Assembly: GCA_951799425.1 (NCBI GenBank)
Contig: OX637395.1
Coordinates: forward strand, 39,007,175 to 39,071,174
Direction of reading: 5' to 3'
Source: Ilex aquifolium
Taxonomy: Eukaryota; Streptophyta; Magnoliopsida; Aquifoliales; Aquifoliaceae
DNA length: 64,000 bases
In this document: piece by piece, positions 34,716-47,969 of the stretch
How positions within the stretch are numbered: position 1 is the first letter of the stretch
Layout of the letters: each line of letters opens with the position of its first letter
Notes under the pieces: generated by a model
Database searches by the model: none
Told to the model about the DNA's origin: nothing
What the model saw: the letters and a program-made list of their open reading frames with translations, nothing else
Program-made: the position numbers and the translations under genes

Positions 34716-37700
34716 TCACATAGATTTTACCATCCTTGGAGTGGCCCTCTCTTTCAGTGCCTTCATTGCCGCGTCTGCAAAAGCTTGTGCCGCTTCTGCA
34801 TCAGCTTCTGCTGCCTCTGCTACCCTTGCTGCCTCTTCAGCTTCTGCTATAGCCGCTTCTGCCTCAGCAACAGCTTGAGCAGCAGCTGCAGCAGCCTCTT
34901 GTGGAGTCATACTCCTCATCTTAGTTAACTCTAGATCAATCTGTGATTTGGTAAGATTATTAATACCATTCCCATCAGCTTTAGGAGAAGCCCTCTCCTG
35001 CGTTCCCTCCACAAGTAACAAGGAGGGGTGTCTTTTCTTGTCAGATAACCCTGAAGTTGGTACAATTCTGTACTTACGTTTCGTCTGCAAAAGCAATAAC
35101 AAACCCTAACATTCAAAGCCTAGAAGCATATAAATTTAGAAAATAAAACAGAACGACTCTCAGAAAACTAAACTCGTTCAGAATGTCTTTAAGGCAAATC
35201 AGGATACAACTATGTTGCCATGTTATGATGACTCTTGGTAATGATAAAAGGTATAAAGATCTTAAGTGCCTTTGAGGCAGATCAGAATAACAAATGCGGA
35301 GTTGAGCCATCGAGGTCCCAAAGCAGATAACTGTGTAGCATGTTTTAATTGACTTCAGCAGAAGATTGTAAGTATGGGAATTCAGGTACATATCAAGAAC
35401 ATGAATTGTATATGCAACCCATACCACTAAAAACCGTGGACAACATAAAATCATTTTTGCTTCTTCAACATGCTCTCTAGCCATTGCAGCTAAGCCGAAT
35501 ATAAACTCAGTTCTCCACTTTTATTTCCAGGAGTTTCCAGACTAACAATGTCTAACATACAAGATTCGCGTGTAAAATCAGGCACCTTTATTTCAAGACA
35601 CAAATCACGTATAAAACCATAATTTACTTAGATACCAACAGCATGCTATCCATCTGTTGAGGAGTTGATATTATTGACGGCGTACATCGAATGCTTTAAG
35701 TGGTGTTTACAAGGAGCTATAATTCTTTATTTTACTTTCAATATTGACAATGAAGTGTCCAAGTAGCGAAGTAACTGATGTTTAATGTTTTGATTGGCTT
35801 AAACGAAAGTATTTTAAGACCCATTCCAGCATGGTCAAGATTTATCCCCAACCTCAAGTTTATCAACACTTCTTTTTAGAGAAAGTTTTTAAGAACAAAC
35901 TGTAAGAATATGGTAGTCATTCGAATCAAAAGGAGAGGGAGAAACGCTGCTTCTAAATTAAATGTCCAAATGCTTCACAAAAGAATTTAGAAGTTTACTT
36001 CCCAAACCCAGGAGGCTTGAAAGGGAAGATAGGGGAACAAAAATAAAAACAAACAAACAAAAGGTGGAAAAGAGAGAAATATTACCCCACTGGATCTCTT
36101 CAACTTTCCAATAAATTTGTTGTCAGGGTTTCTCTTCTCACCATCTAAATCCTCTCTTTTTCTCTCTTGCAACCCCTAATGTGCCCAATGCTTCCTCACA
36201 AAATATCAGATTGCCATCTAAAATGTGTTCTTTCCTTGCTGACTAGTCAAGCCTGACTTCGAAATGGCAAGGCAGCTTTGGTTTGTAAATCCTAAAAGCT
36301 CATCTATCATAGATGAGTCAACTCCATAAGAACAAGGGATGTGGATACAAACATAAACTTGGATTGACAACACAAAGCATGGTCGCTGCTCAAGAGACAC
36401 CTAAAATAACCAGCTATACAACGATGTTAAGGACAATGAAAAACAGGGTGGGAAAAAGAAATCCACACGTGTGACCAACCACCGATACATGCACTCTAAT
36501 TTATCCATCACTTGTCAGCAGAATTCAGCGCTGGTGCAAGTTGCTAAAGCAGCCTATATAATTAGTTGCTCAGTCAAGCACCACCTAACAAAGATGCGAG
36601 TAGAAAATATTTCACAATAACGGCTAACCTAAATGACTATGCAATAGAAACGGATGCCAGTGTTATTATTAATTTTTTTTTTTACTTTTGGCATTCACAA
36701 AAATGTTTGAACTTCAGGCAGAGCGGCTCAAGCCAATTTGAGGCCTAAAGCGGAAACATTAAATAGAGGTTTTTCTATTTTTAGTATTATTTTTAAAAAA
36801 AATTAATTTATTTTTAATTTTTTATGTTAGAGGGAAACAAAAGAAGGATGTGTTAATGTTGTCGATAAAGAGATTTCAACTTTTGTTTTTGTTTTTTTTA
36901 CCACAAAGAGGGAGAGAGAGTGTTTAATTTCAACTTTTGTTTTTATTTTTTTTACTGCACAGAGAGAGAGAGAGAGTAAATATGAGTTATCTTTTGAGTA
37001 TTTTTTTATTTTTTTAATTTATAAGTTTGTAATGTTATGGATTGAATTATAGGCCCAAATTATTGCAATAAAATTTTTGATTGGATTTAATTTTTTTGGG
37101 CTTTTTTGTGGGGCTTAAAATTTAATGGATTTAATTTTTTTTATGGGCTAGTGATTTATCTAAAATTATGGGACCTTCTAAACATTTGAAGCCTAAAACC
37201 CATGCTTCTTTTTCCATACTGTTGGGCCGGCCCTGACTTCAGGACATATAGATATTGGTTTCCATTCCTTTTGAAACAGATTTCATAAAATCAGAATTCA
37301 CAATTTTAATACGTATATAATTGATGAATATAAACTTTGTTTTAAGTCGCTATCACGAGAATACACTATCTTATAAAGCATGTTCACACAAACATAAAAT
37401 CCTAGTCTCCATGTCAAATTGTCAACTCAATGAGTTTAGCCAAAGTAGGTAATCATATATCACCTAGTAAAAAAAGTTAATGGCAAGTTAGCAATACAGA
37501 TCTAAACTCAAAATAAACATATATGGGCCAAGTCCCTTTTCGAGGCTTAATGGAAGTTCTAGAGTCAAATCTTGAAAATATGAAAATTGTGTTGATAAGG
37601 TAGTAGTATTCTGCTGAAGTTGGAACAAAAAGACTTTTAGGCAGCTTTTACATACTCACGTGTTGTCATGCCCTTGAGGGACCCCATAAAGACTGACTTT

Positions 37701-40700
37701 TTAAAAAACCCAAATAGAAACTAAAAATAATGTTAGAGGTCGTCATATCCCAAAGGTAACAAACATCATTAAAAAATATGATAAGAAAACAAAAGATTAC
37801 CATTGTAGTTGTTCTAACTAGCCTACTTTACTAAAAGTCCAATTCAGTGCATGAAGCTCCCAATCCTGTGACCCTAGAGGGTCAGATGTTTGTAGCCTTA
37901 AACCCAAATCACAATGGAGCAACCTTACAGCTACGATAGGACCCATCCTCAAACTGTACTATCATAAACAGTAGTTGTACACCAGGAGCATCAAGCACAC
38001 TCATAATGTAATATTATCATTTACTCAAATGAGGTAATTGTATCAATAAGTAGCAGCTAAAAATGGTCAACAAATATTTAAAACCTGAAAAAATTACACA
38101 AGGGGCCCATGAAATAAAACTGTCCACATCACCCTGAAAATACAATCATACAAATAATATTTTTCACCCATTCAAGGACTTAATATGCCTTTCAATAATT
38201 CTAACAATGAGTAAGCCCAACTTGTTAAACAATATTTTGCAGACCGGCATACCTAGAAGGCAACATATGTATCATGTGACCACCCATAGGACAAGTATTG
38301 AAAAGTCAAAACAGAAAAAATAAGATCCAGGCCTTGTGATGACTAACTAGGTTCACATCAACCAAGCAAAATTAACGCAGCTTATGGTCACTAGGTTTGT
38401 GACCATTACACCTTGGGCATGTAGCAATAAGTGGTTTACAATTACCTTGACAAGCTTCCCACTTGCCGTCAAGAACTTCAATTTTGCAGACAACAGTCTT
38501 TTAAAGTTTTGGGGTGCCCAATATTGTTCCTGCAAAACAAAACCACTGGAGGTCAGAATGGAGAAGGAAAAACGCTGAGAACAGAAGCAATACTATGGAA
38601 GTGTCATCTCATTAATCACGAGCTTCAAGCTTAATGAGGATTCCACCCTGAGAACCAATTATGAACAATGAGTTGGCTGATATAGATCCCTGGTGTTCAA
38701 CGTATTTAACGAAACTGGTGATACTGTTCCAATAAAGTACCTGACAAGTTGCTTAGCACCATATCATTAAGATTTTACCCAAGCTCACGAAAAGAGAATG
38801 TTCTCTTGTTAGAAATTTGTATTACCCTCGAGAACACAATGTACATGATATTTGAATACTTTCTTTATACATAAGAAATTGACATATAATTTGATACATA
38901 TGATATTTAAGCAAAGAATTTTAATCTTAATAATCTAGTTGTTCCAGATCTGTACACTATTTTGTTTACATTTGAAAGAGTGGACCCTTAACCATCTCCA
39001 TTTAAAGAAAACAAAAAGAAATAAAACATCTACAATTCTGTTAGTCATAAGAAAAACTTAGCTCAACTTAAGAACATTACACAATCCTTCAAATGGTTAG
39101 ATCTTATTCTTTTCCAATTTCTTGGATTTTGATTTTCATAGAAGTCTTACAGATAAGGAAACTGTGGAGTGGGCTCACTTCTTGCTTTGCTTGGTAAGAC
39201 AACTTTATGCTATGACTCTTTGGATAGTCATATAAGAAGTTGGGTCATTGACTCAACAGGTCCATCCCCGTGAAAATTCTTTTTTGATTCCTTGATTGAT
39301 GGTCCTTTTCTCCCAATTTTTTATCCATCTTTAAAGATTTGGAAGGCTAAGTCATTAAGGTGCCTTTAAATGTCCGAGTTTGTGCATGAGTTGTGGCTCC
39401 CAGCAAACCTAATATTGATGATGTGCGACGAAAGAGAAGACCTAATGCGCGTCTTTATGCGCAATGATGTGTTATGTGTAGGTATGGTGGTGAGAATGTG
39501 GCTCACTTATTTTGCATTGTTCGGCTGCTTGACATTTGTTGAATAAATTGTTTGAGATGGTCGAGCATTCTTGAGTGGCTCCAAAATCCGGTTCAATGGT
39601 TTGGGAAGGAAACACAATGGAATTACCCTTTGGGATTGCGCCATGTTTGCTATCACTTCAGTGAAGTGTTTGGAAAGAAATGCAAGAATTTTTAGGACAA
39701 GTGTTAGGTGCTTGACAGATTATTGAATCAAGTCTACTTCTTAGCATCTTTTTGGGCATCGGTAACAAAAGATTTTGCTACTATGCATTTCTATAATTCA
39801 AGGTCGCCAAACTAAACCACTAAATGGTATGTGATCAATAGAATGTCCATTGCATGTGTCAAATGGCTTGTTGCTACTTGTAACGGGTGGAACCGGGTAT
39901 GTTTGGTTATATTGCATTTGACCATGTTCTAGCAACGTTAACGAGTTCGTAAAGGCATTCATGTTCATCACAATGTATAGAGCATTATGAAGGGAAGCTA
40001 ATGAGGATTCAAAATAGTTAGGCCTCTTGCCATGCCTCGTACAGAGCCAATCTAGTACTAAATCAATAATAACATAAATGAAGAATACGTAGAGTTTTTA
40101 TGGGAAAAAATGACCCTCAAGGAGTTTGACAATGTGCCATTTTTCCCCCTTAAAATCAATTGGATTGTGACATGTAGTTAAGTGATTACTTTTTAATGTC
40201 TTTTCTTTCCTTTAAGCTTAATTTGGGTAAATTTTTGTCCACTATATTGTAATCTTTTCTTTATTCAATGAAAGTTATGTTTCCTATCAAAAACTATTAA
40301 CAAAAAGTAGTTATTCAAGTCAATATTTATTGTGTTCGACAAAAAATTAACCAAATGACAACCATGATAGGAAGAGAGGAGAGCACAGCACAAGAGAAAA
40401 ATGAAGAAAATGAAAACAGAGAGCATATAGTAGCATCATGTAAACTACTAAACCTGAATACATGTACATCATAACCTATCCAAATAGCACCACCTATGAA
40501 TTTTTTGGTGGGCAGAGGGGGGCTGATGGGTGATGGGCAGTCAGTTGATAGGATGCTTGTAGAAGTCCAAATTAATCTGCTACAACTCTCATTCTCTCAT
40601 ACTTAGACACTAGTAGCACATGGAAACCTCATAAAGATTAACCTTCCATATTATCAAACACACAATCAGCAAATTCTACTCCCAGAAAATTTAACTCAAA

Positions 40701-41648
40701 CTGGATAGAATTATTACCCAAAAAAAAAAAGCTAAAAGGAATAAATCTTGAAAAACAATAAAACCACCTCTATGTAAGTAGCAATAGTGGTCTTGTTAGA
40801 ACCACCAGGCTCCCTCAAATTGCTTAAGGCCTCCATTATAAGATTGTCCAACCTACGGCAATGAGGAAAAAAGCAAAAGGTTATGCATTAATCTGTTTTA
40901 GTCTCCTAAAAAACTGAAAACAATGCGTTCATCAGCCTAAGAACAGTGGTGCAGCAGAACTTTTTCTTTGTCGATAGTCAATTTTCTTTTAATGAAATTT
41001 TTAGAGCTACTTGATTCGATAGAATTTCATTGCAAAAAATTCATTCGTTTCACATCCACTAATGAGCATAAGACCTTGCCACATCAACAAACAAATCACA
41101 TGTCTCACCTTATCATAGCTCTTTTTGAACCACCAGTCGATGGAGAACCGGTAGAAGCTGCAAGAGGCTTAGCATTGACAATTTCTGCATCGGTTTGTGA
41201 TACATGAGTAATTTCCATGTGATTTTCTTCCTGCTTAGGGACTCGTTGCATCCTTTTCAGAGCTAACCTGGCCTTCTCCCTCGAACCCCATCCATTTGCC
41301 ATCACACTCATGTTTCTCCACTTGTCCTATCCAGCATCAAAACCATATAATCTACTAAACAATATAAGATTATGAACAACGAAGTATCTCTTAAAGAAGT
41401 TAACTACCAGTTATTATCTGAATTCTGGACTCCTCAAACTCCACATTATTCAAGCAAACAAACAATTAAAAAAATAATAATGATGAAAAATGTTATACCT
41501 TGAGATCCACATTCGAACGCAGATATAATACTTCACTAAATTCTGGGTCTTTAAGAATTGTACGCCACTTTCCGGGCCCATGCTTAATAACTCCAGCTTT
41601 AAGAGCTGCTTCTTCTTCTGGAGTCCATTTCTGCTTGGGAGCACCCAT
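34716..41648 (-). CDS. TRB: Telomere repeat-binding factor (single-Myb-histone, TRB family)
   Basis: Exons: 41648-41499, 41326-41109, 40852-40768, 38529-38446, 35084-34716; all GT-AG, frame kept, 301 aa, the usual TRB length. Residues 1-60 form one Myb domain starting [20 protein letters not shown], with the telobox VDLKDKWRN that reads telomeric repeats (TTTAGGG). Residues about 120-190 ([20 protein letters not shown], then [19 protein letters not shown]) are a linker-histone H1/H5 globular domain for dimerisation. Residues about 220-290 are an Ala/Glu-rich coiled coil. TRBs bind telomeres and telobox promoters and bring telomerase and Polycomb/demethylase complexes. Nuclear. Which TRB paralogue is not decided. 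Introns 35085-38445 and 38530-40767 carry transposon debris. Confidence 0.95.
36719..37235. mobile_element. Non-autonomous hAT-type element
   Basis: Starts CAGAGCGGCTCAAGCC and ends GTTGGGCCGGCCCTG; flanked by the exact 8-bp direct repeat ACTTCAGG at 36711-36718 and 37236-37243. 517 bp, AT-rich, no transposase. Lies in the last intron of TRB. Confidence 0.92.
39300..39700 (+). pseudogene. LINE-type zf-RVT domain fragment
   Basis: From 39468 one frame reads [18 protein letters not shown], the C-x2-C...H-x3-C pattern of the zinc-binding domain that ends many plant LINE ORF2 proteins. [10 protein letters not shown] and VWKE-like words follow in shifting frames with stops. A decayed LINE 3' part, antisense within the TRB intron 38530-40767. 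Confidence 0.7.
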
Positions 41649-41685
41649 CAAGAATAGCAAAGAGATGCACTAAGAAGAATATTAT

Positions 41686-42235
41686 CTGCAAAATCCATAC
41701 CATAAGTATTAGCTAATGCACGCAGAGAAAGATAAACAACCACCACCTAGAACATAAAAATCAAGCCCAAAAAATACTTTCACATTTTGGGGCAAATAAG
41801 CAAAATAGGTGCATAAAAGTTCAAAAAGCTCATAATGAATAATTTATTAATTCACATTCTAATAAATCATACAGACTTTGAAAAACTATTCTTCTTCAAG
41901 ACCCATTGGGTCAATTAGAAGTTCTCAATGTTACCCACAAACACCTTTGGATCAAAACATACAAAAAACAAAGACAGACTAAGAAATTTCGATAAAAACT
42001 GTATGTATGTCAATTTTGTTTTTGAAAATCGTTCTCGTGGAACGTTTAATTACACAATTAGATTCCAGTTACAGTCTCGTGGATACTATAAAACAAAACA
42101 AGTACTGCTCGGGATCGTCCTGAAATAGGACAAACCGAAACCCTAGCTTACTTCACATCAATGGCAATCTCATAGCTAGCATTAGAATCATTCGAATAAA
42201 AAAAAAGTAATTAACAGAGAGAGATAGATAATCAC
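41686..42235 (-). other. 5' UTR intron of TRB
   Basis: Minus strand donor GCTTG|GTGATT at 42235 and acceptor TTTTGCAG at 41686 place an intron 37 bases upstream of the ATG; the first UTR exon would span about 42236-42330. Confidence 0.6.
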
Positions 42236-42330
42236 CAAGCAAGATCCTTAGAATTCAAGGTTGCTCTATTCTGTGTCAAAGCTTCGATAATTTGAAGGTC
42301 TCCTCTCTATCTCTCTCCTCTTCTCTCTCT

Positions 42331-43012
42331 AGATATGGGTAAATTACACTCACACCCCCGACATTTGGTTTTATTATACGGACAGACTCTTATATTTCAA
42401 AAATTACACTAAAAAATAGTTATCGAATTGTGTTAGATTCACGTGCTCATCACATCACATGATCTTTATTTCATATTTCGGTAAAAAAAAAAAAAAAAGG
42501 GAGACCATAAACCTCTTAAACCACAATATATTTCCGTCAATACTCTTCATTTCCAGAAAATGTCAATGGTCTCTATTTCATGCAGATGCGGGGGCTTTTT
42601 CGATGACAAACAAAGGTTGTTGGTGGAATAGTACATGATTTATTTTTTTAGTTTAACGATCAGAGTATTCAAATCAATTTACACGTACTTTAATTAATTT
42701 TATCTAATATGTGATCAAATACATGTTATTTACGCCGGAACTATGGAACATAATTTTAGTAATAGTTGTAGGGTGAAACTTGAGTCTGTCTTCAACTTTC
42801 AATTCCATTTGCTCCTTACAAGAAGAAAAGTTATCAAGTCCTTATTCAATCATTTTTTTTATTGCATATATGTATCCAAAAATCTCTTCAAATTGACATT
42901 CATATCCCTCATGTTGGCCTCAATATGTCTTTAATAGAAAAAAAAGTTTAGTGCTTATAGGATATTACATGGCACTGTGGTGTGATATACATTACTTATA
43001 AAATATTGTATA
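42331..43012. other. TRB upstream region
   Basis: Begins with GGGTAAATTACACTCACACC (about 42346), a Mutator-type terminal motif whose partner end is not found. 42641-42735 is a 5'-truncated member of the SINE family seen at 13923 and 52272. No gene. Confidence 0.5.
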
Positions 43013-43781
43013 CTAGTTATTTCTCGTGCCTGAAGGCACGGAGTAATAAAAAAAATGGTCAACAATAAACATATTTGTATTTACACCCAAAATCAAATTA
43101 CAAAGATAGATGAGAGAGGAGAGAGGAGAGAAAAGAATTTAAACACCAATTGTAATTGGGACGAGCGGTAGTAGTGATGGTGGGCGACAGTGGTGGGTGG
43201 TGGGAGATGGTGATGGGATGCTGGTGGTGGGATAGTTATGGGGGTGGTGGTGATGGTTGTTGTAGAAGAGGTGGTGGTAGAGGTGACAACGGTAGTGGGG
43301 GTGGTGGTAGGGTAGCGGCAGCGGTGATGATGGTAGTGGGGGGGCGATAGGAATGGTAGTAGTGGTGATGGTGGTGGTGGGGCAGCGGGTGTGGTAGTGG
43401 TGATGACGTGGTGACAGTGGTAGTGGTTGCTGAAGTTAAGGTGGTGGTGTGGTGGCGACAGTGGTAATGGTAGTGGTAGTGGTGGTGGTGGGGCGGTGGT
43501 GGTGGGGTGACGGTGGTGGGGCAGTGGGAGTGATGGTGAGACAGTTCCAAATATTAATTTTTTTTTTTAAAGTACTTATGTGAAATAATTCTTAGAAGCA
43601 CTTTTAAAAAGTCATTCCAAACACATTCTTAGGAGTATATTTTTCCTATTAAATTTGAGGTGTTAATATTAGTCGTCAGATTAACTTTAAAGTAAAATTT
43701 AAAGAGATCTCAACCACGAAAAATAAAAATCATTTTATTTATTTTTTGAAATTTGAATTGTATTGTATTTTATTATATAGA
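43013..43781 (-). mobile_element. Non-autonomous Helitron, second satellite-bearing copy
   Basis: Minus strand start TCTATATAATAAAATACAAT at 43781, end hairpin CGTGCCT-TC-AGGCACG then CTAG at 43013-43016, inserted between host A and T. The hairpin differs from the 4398 copy at paired positions. 769 bp against 1259 bp; the difference lies mainly in the GGT satellite (about 43160-43545 here). Confidence 0.9.
43160..43545. repeat. Degenerate GGT/GTG trinucleotide satellite
   Basis: About 385 bases of GGT, GTG and GAT units forming the core of the Helitron; shorter than the matching core at 4525-5425. Confidence 0.9.
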
Positions 43782-45971
43782 TTTTCAATCAATTGTTATC
43801 ACTTATAAAAATTTTAGAATTTTTTTTATGAAAAAAATTAACTTGTACATCCAACAAACAAATTTTTATGGAGTATAGGCACTATATAAGTCAAATTTCT
43901 TTTTGCTGTCTCAGCTTTTGGCATATCCATTAAAAAAACATTGCGCGCCAAAAATATCCGTTGCAGTCTACAGCTGGCATTTGGCATGTCGGCTGAAGAT
44001 GCACTTAGACGGCAAGACACTACTACCATCTTCATACGGAAGAACCTAGAAGGCTACAAATTCTTGACCCAACAACATTCGAACTCTCAAATAAGAGTTT
44101 CCAGGACATTCCAAATCAATGTGAACATTAAGAAAAAAACAAAGAGACAGAATTTGAGAACAACTATTAATAGATAGGGACAACAGTAGAGCACAACCAC
44201 AATTACAACCACGACCACGACCACCCATAACGCATCACTTCTGAGGGAATAAATAAGTGGGCCTCCCTCCTCCTCCTCCTCCTTTTCCAGCAATTTCATA
44301 TGTATTACTATTTGAGAGTCTGATATTAGTTTTAAGGGTACGGGACAAATAATATTCACTTCAAGTACGATATAACATCATAATCAGTAAATAAAGAATA
44401 AAATTTTATAAAAAAATATATATTATATCACGATGTGATACTCGAGTACTAAGTTGAAGGTATGTTAAATTTAAAGCTTTATTTGGCTAAATTAGTGTTC
44501 AACTTAAAAGAGATGACAAATAATAAAAATCATCATGTTACAATGATAAAACCCCTTGATACGTGAAAAATGAAATTTTTCATAAAATCATTTATCATTC
44601 ATTCAAATGCGACATCTGAATACGAAGTTAAAGTTGATTAAAATTAAAAAAAAATCAATTTAATTAAACTATTATCCCAACAAGTGAGAATTACTAAAGA
44701 TTATCGTATCGTGAGAGATAAAACATAGTAATCAATGCGTGTAGAATATAATTTTACTTAAAAAATATCACATTTATGAATGTAACATCTAAAATATTAA
44801 ATTTTTGCACGAAAAAATAAAATACAATAATGAGAAGTAACTTCTCGATTTTAAAGTTGATCAGTTAAGAATGACACGAACCCGATGGGTAGAATTTGTT
44901 TTTGAAAATTGACTTATAAATGAAAAAAACTCCAAGAATTTATATACACACATCACCGAGGTGATCATAAGTTCATAACATATAACATCACTGCTAAAAA
45001 CGACCCAGAGAGCGACAAACCATGATGACCCCATTTTGAAGCGTCTGATTAACTAGAAGACATAGGACCTGGGTCCTTTCTACAAACCAGGAAGAGAAGG
45101 CAAAAAACAAAATGAATGGTTGTACACTATATCAATCATATTATGTACATGTAATTTAATAATATAAAACATAACAGACTTCAATAAACTCGTTCGACAG
45201 TCTCAAATAAACTCATCCAACGACCACCAATAACTCTCTATCACACTATGCCCTCAGCCTCGGGTTACCCTAGTCTTTCTCAAAAGAGAAAACCAGTCCC
45301 AGTTCACTTCCAAAGGAAGAAAAGCACTATCATTGCTTTAAGCCAATAGTACAGTCCATTAATGTAGCAGTCCAACAAAAAGAATAATCCACTATTATAT
45401 ATTCCATGATTCAAGTTTCACACATTCCCTCTATAGAACAATTTTTTTTTCTGCTTCTGTTCTTGCCGAATCATCCACTGTTTATGAGTGAAGAACGTAG
45501 TTACTTACGCAACAAATCAAGTCACCATTTTAAGTTCATGCAACATTGCTCTATTTACAATAAGATCCAAGTCTCACTTCAACGCATGACAAGGTCACAA
45601 AAAAGAAAGCACTCTCAACTCTTTCATGGACATAAATGCTAACAAAACCCAGGGAATCAATGAGAATTCCACAACCATTCAGACACTATATGGGGTTTAT
45701 AGTTGTACAAAGTATGTCCACACAGAAAATAAGAATCTGCCACAATTTACTTACATAAAATTTGAAGGGAAACAGAAATTTAATTGAAAGCATAAATCCA
45801 GAAGCAAAAGAAGGAACATTTCCAAGTCAATATCAATATTATTGACAATACACAAAACGCAGAATGTAAACTAGCAACCAACAATCCACATATAAAGAAA
45901 CCCTAATGTAGGGAAGGGATTCAATATTATATGCTGCTTGGTCAGACAAATTCCTCTGCAGAGCCCTCTCA
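43782..45971. other. Intergenic, AT-rich
   Basis: No gene recognised. 45155-45282 resembles 14415-14550 (shared CGACAGTCTC, TAATCCAACG-type words), a diverged dispersed repeat. The last few hundred bases are probably 3' UTR of the CYSTM gene. Confidence 0.5.
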
Positions 45972-47493
45972 TCAGAAGCATGCATCCAAGAGGCAGCAAC
46001 AGCACAGAGCAGCCAAACTGCACAATTTTTTAAGCTAATAATCAATATGCACCCAAATTAAATAATTCACCATCATCTTCAAATCAAATATGATGCTACG
46101 CAAGCACTTATCAGTCCAAAATGAGCATGCTAAGGTAGTTTGTCATCTCTAGTATCCAAAAACTAATGGGTCACTTAGTTCAAATGCTATCTTTGAACGA
46201 TAGTTGAAATAGTAAACACTCCCTCCGAAATACTGTAAGACCAATGATTAGCTAGTAATTTGACAAACAAACAAACAGTAGCATTAACGGAAGGAAGCAA
46301 AATAATTTGCAAGGCTGTACATTTATTGAAAAAGTCTTACGGCTTTCGTGCTACAACATCAATGCCCAACAAATCCCAATAACAGCGCAATCGAAGTCTG
46401 GTAGACATTGACTTATATATCCTACGACATCTCATTATTGGGTAATGATATATCGTGTAACCGATGATGTGGTATACAATTTCATGTAATACTTAATCAA
46501 ATCACATGAATGGATGCTAGCACAATTTCAGTATTAAACTTATATCTACCAGCTCTAATTTTTATAGAGAGACCATATTGACCCCAATTTTGTCTTCTAC
46601 ATGTGGGAAATCGAATGCACAATAGGTTGACAAACTATTATATATTAATGATGAGCCAATAATATTGGCAGCTTTGACCTGGTTAGGTTGATGAAAATTT
46701 TACTCAGAAAACAATTGAGTTTTACTCTTTCAATTATCCACATACTAGAATGTTTTTACATTGATCATCTATTTTTCTCTGGGTTGAAAGAAAATGGGGT
46801 CCAAATCAGAGGTTATTTTCACAACCAATTCCACAAACCTGAAAAATATCATAAACCAACTTGATATCTTTGCTTGAAATTAATAACCAAAACGGCAAAA
46901 CACCCCCTTAACCACTACGAGTAGGAGGGCATTATGGGAAATCCAATCTCTTTCACCATCGTGATTGCCGGAGACCCCGCTGCCCGGTGACCATCGGACT
47001 CCCCAAAACTCCAACCGCGCAAGTTAGCAGACTAGCACCGTCAACCCAATTGACCCTTTAAACAGCCAGATCGCCCAGATCTGACTCTTACATATACACA
47101 CACACACATGACTACGTTTTATACACATGAACATATGAATCTTGAGAGAGAAAGAGATGATGATGGGAGAACATACCAGCCTTCCATTAAACCAGTGCTG
47201 CTAGATTGCTGTTGTTGACGGGGCGGCGCTGCGTACTGAGGGGCGTACTGGGGAGGGTAGCCCTGTTGAGGGTAGCCCTGTTGAGCGTATCCTTGTGGGG
47301 GGTACCCTTGTGGTGGGTACCCTGGTGGAGGGTATGCGTCCTTTGGGTACGCGTCCGGCGCCGGATAACCTATTCAAACCCCCACAAAAAAAACACCAAT
47401 TCAACCAATAATTCCGTCAGATCCAATCAACCCATAACCCAAAATCTCAAAAAGAAGAACCCCAGATTGTATCATATCAAATCAAATCAAATC

Positions 47494-47561
<68 letters not shown>

Positions 47562-47626
47562 GGGGTGGATTTACCTTGGGGAGGAGGGACACCAACGGGG
47601 GGTTGCTGCTGGTTGTAGTAACTCAT
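45972..47626 (-). CDS. CYSTM (cysteine-rich transmembrane) small protein
   Basis: Exons 47626-47575, 47369-47177, 46017-45972; GT-AG, frame kept, 96 aa. It starts MSYYNQQQPPVGVPPPQGYP; residues about 18-65 are GYPPQ/GYAQQ-type repeats, then polar QQQQSSST. The tiny last exon (46 nt) gives CLAALCCCCLLDACF, the CYSTM tail-anchor: a hydrophobic helix with a run of cysteines ending at the C-terminus. Proteins of this type sit in the plasma membrane by the tail, form homo- and heterodimers, and are linked to stress or metal tolerance and, for WIH members, to germ-cell specification. Most of the domain is in an exon too short for ORF finding, 1159 bases from the previous one. Intron 1 holds a long GA run. 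Confidence 0.95.
47498..47558. repeat. (GA)n microsatellite in CYSTM intron 1
   Basis: About thirty GA units (CT in transcript sense), 16 bases beyond the exon 1 donor. Confidence 0.95.
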
Positions 47627-47729
47627 GGTGGTTTTGTGGGAGGTTTTGAGTTAAGATTCTTGGTTTTGTCTCAAAGGTTTTCGGAAGGGGGGAGAGAGAG
47701 AGAGGGGGATGAGAAGGGAGAGAAGTGGC

Positions 47730-47928
47730 GTTCTGGGCTCTTTATGGGGGTGTCAACGAGAAGATGTAAACCAAGGGAGGTTATATTCGTGTGGAGTTCC
47801 TAACGCGGTTGGGTTGGGATATTGGGCAAATTAAAGGGAAGGGCACGGCACAGTGGGGGTATAATTTATGGCAATATTCCTTAATTTCAAACTTTATGGA
47901 GACAATTCTTGCTTTTAGCTTTCACTAG

Positions 47929-47969
<41 letters not shown>

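Noticed and set aside
34683-34928. Cys/Ser/Leu-rich plus frame
   Set aside because: Shadow of the Ala-rich coiled-coil end of TRB.
35113-35484. 123-codon minus frame next to TRB exon 5
   Set aside because: Lies in the TRB intron just before the acceptor; no domain, no splice support.
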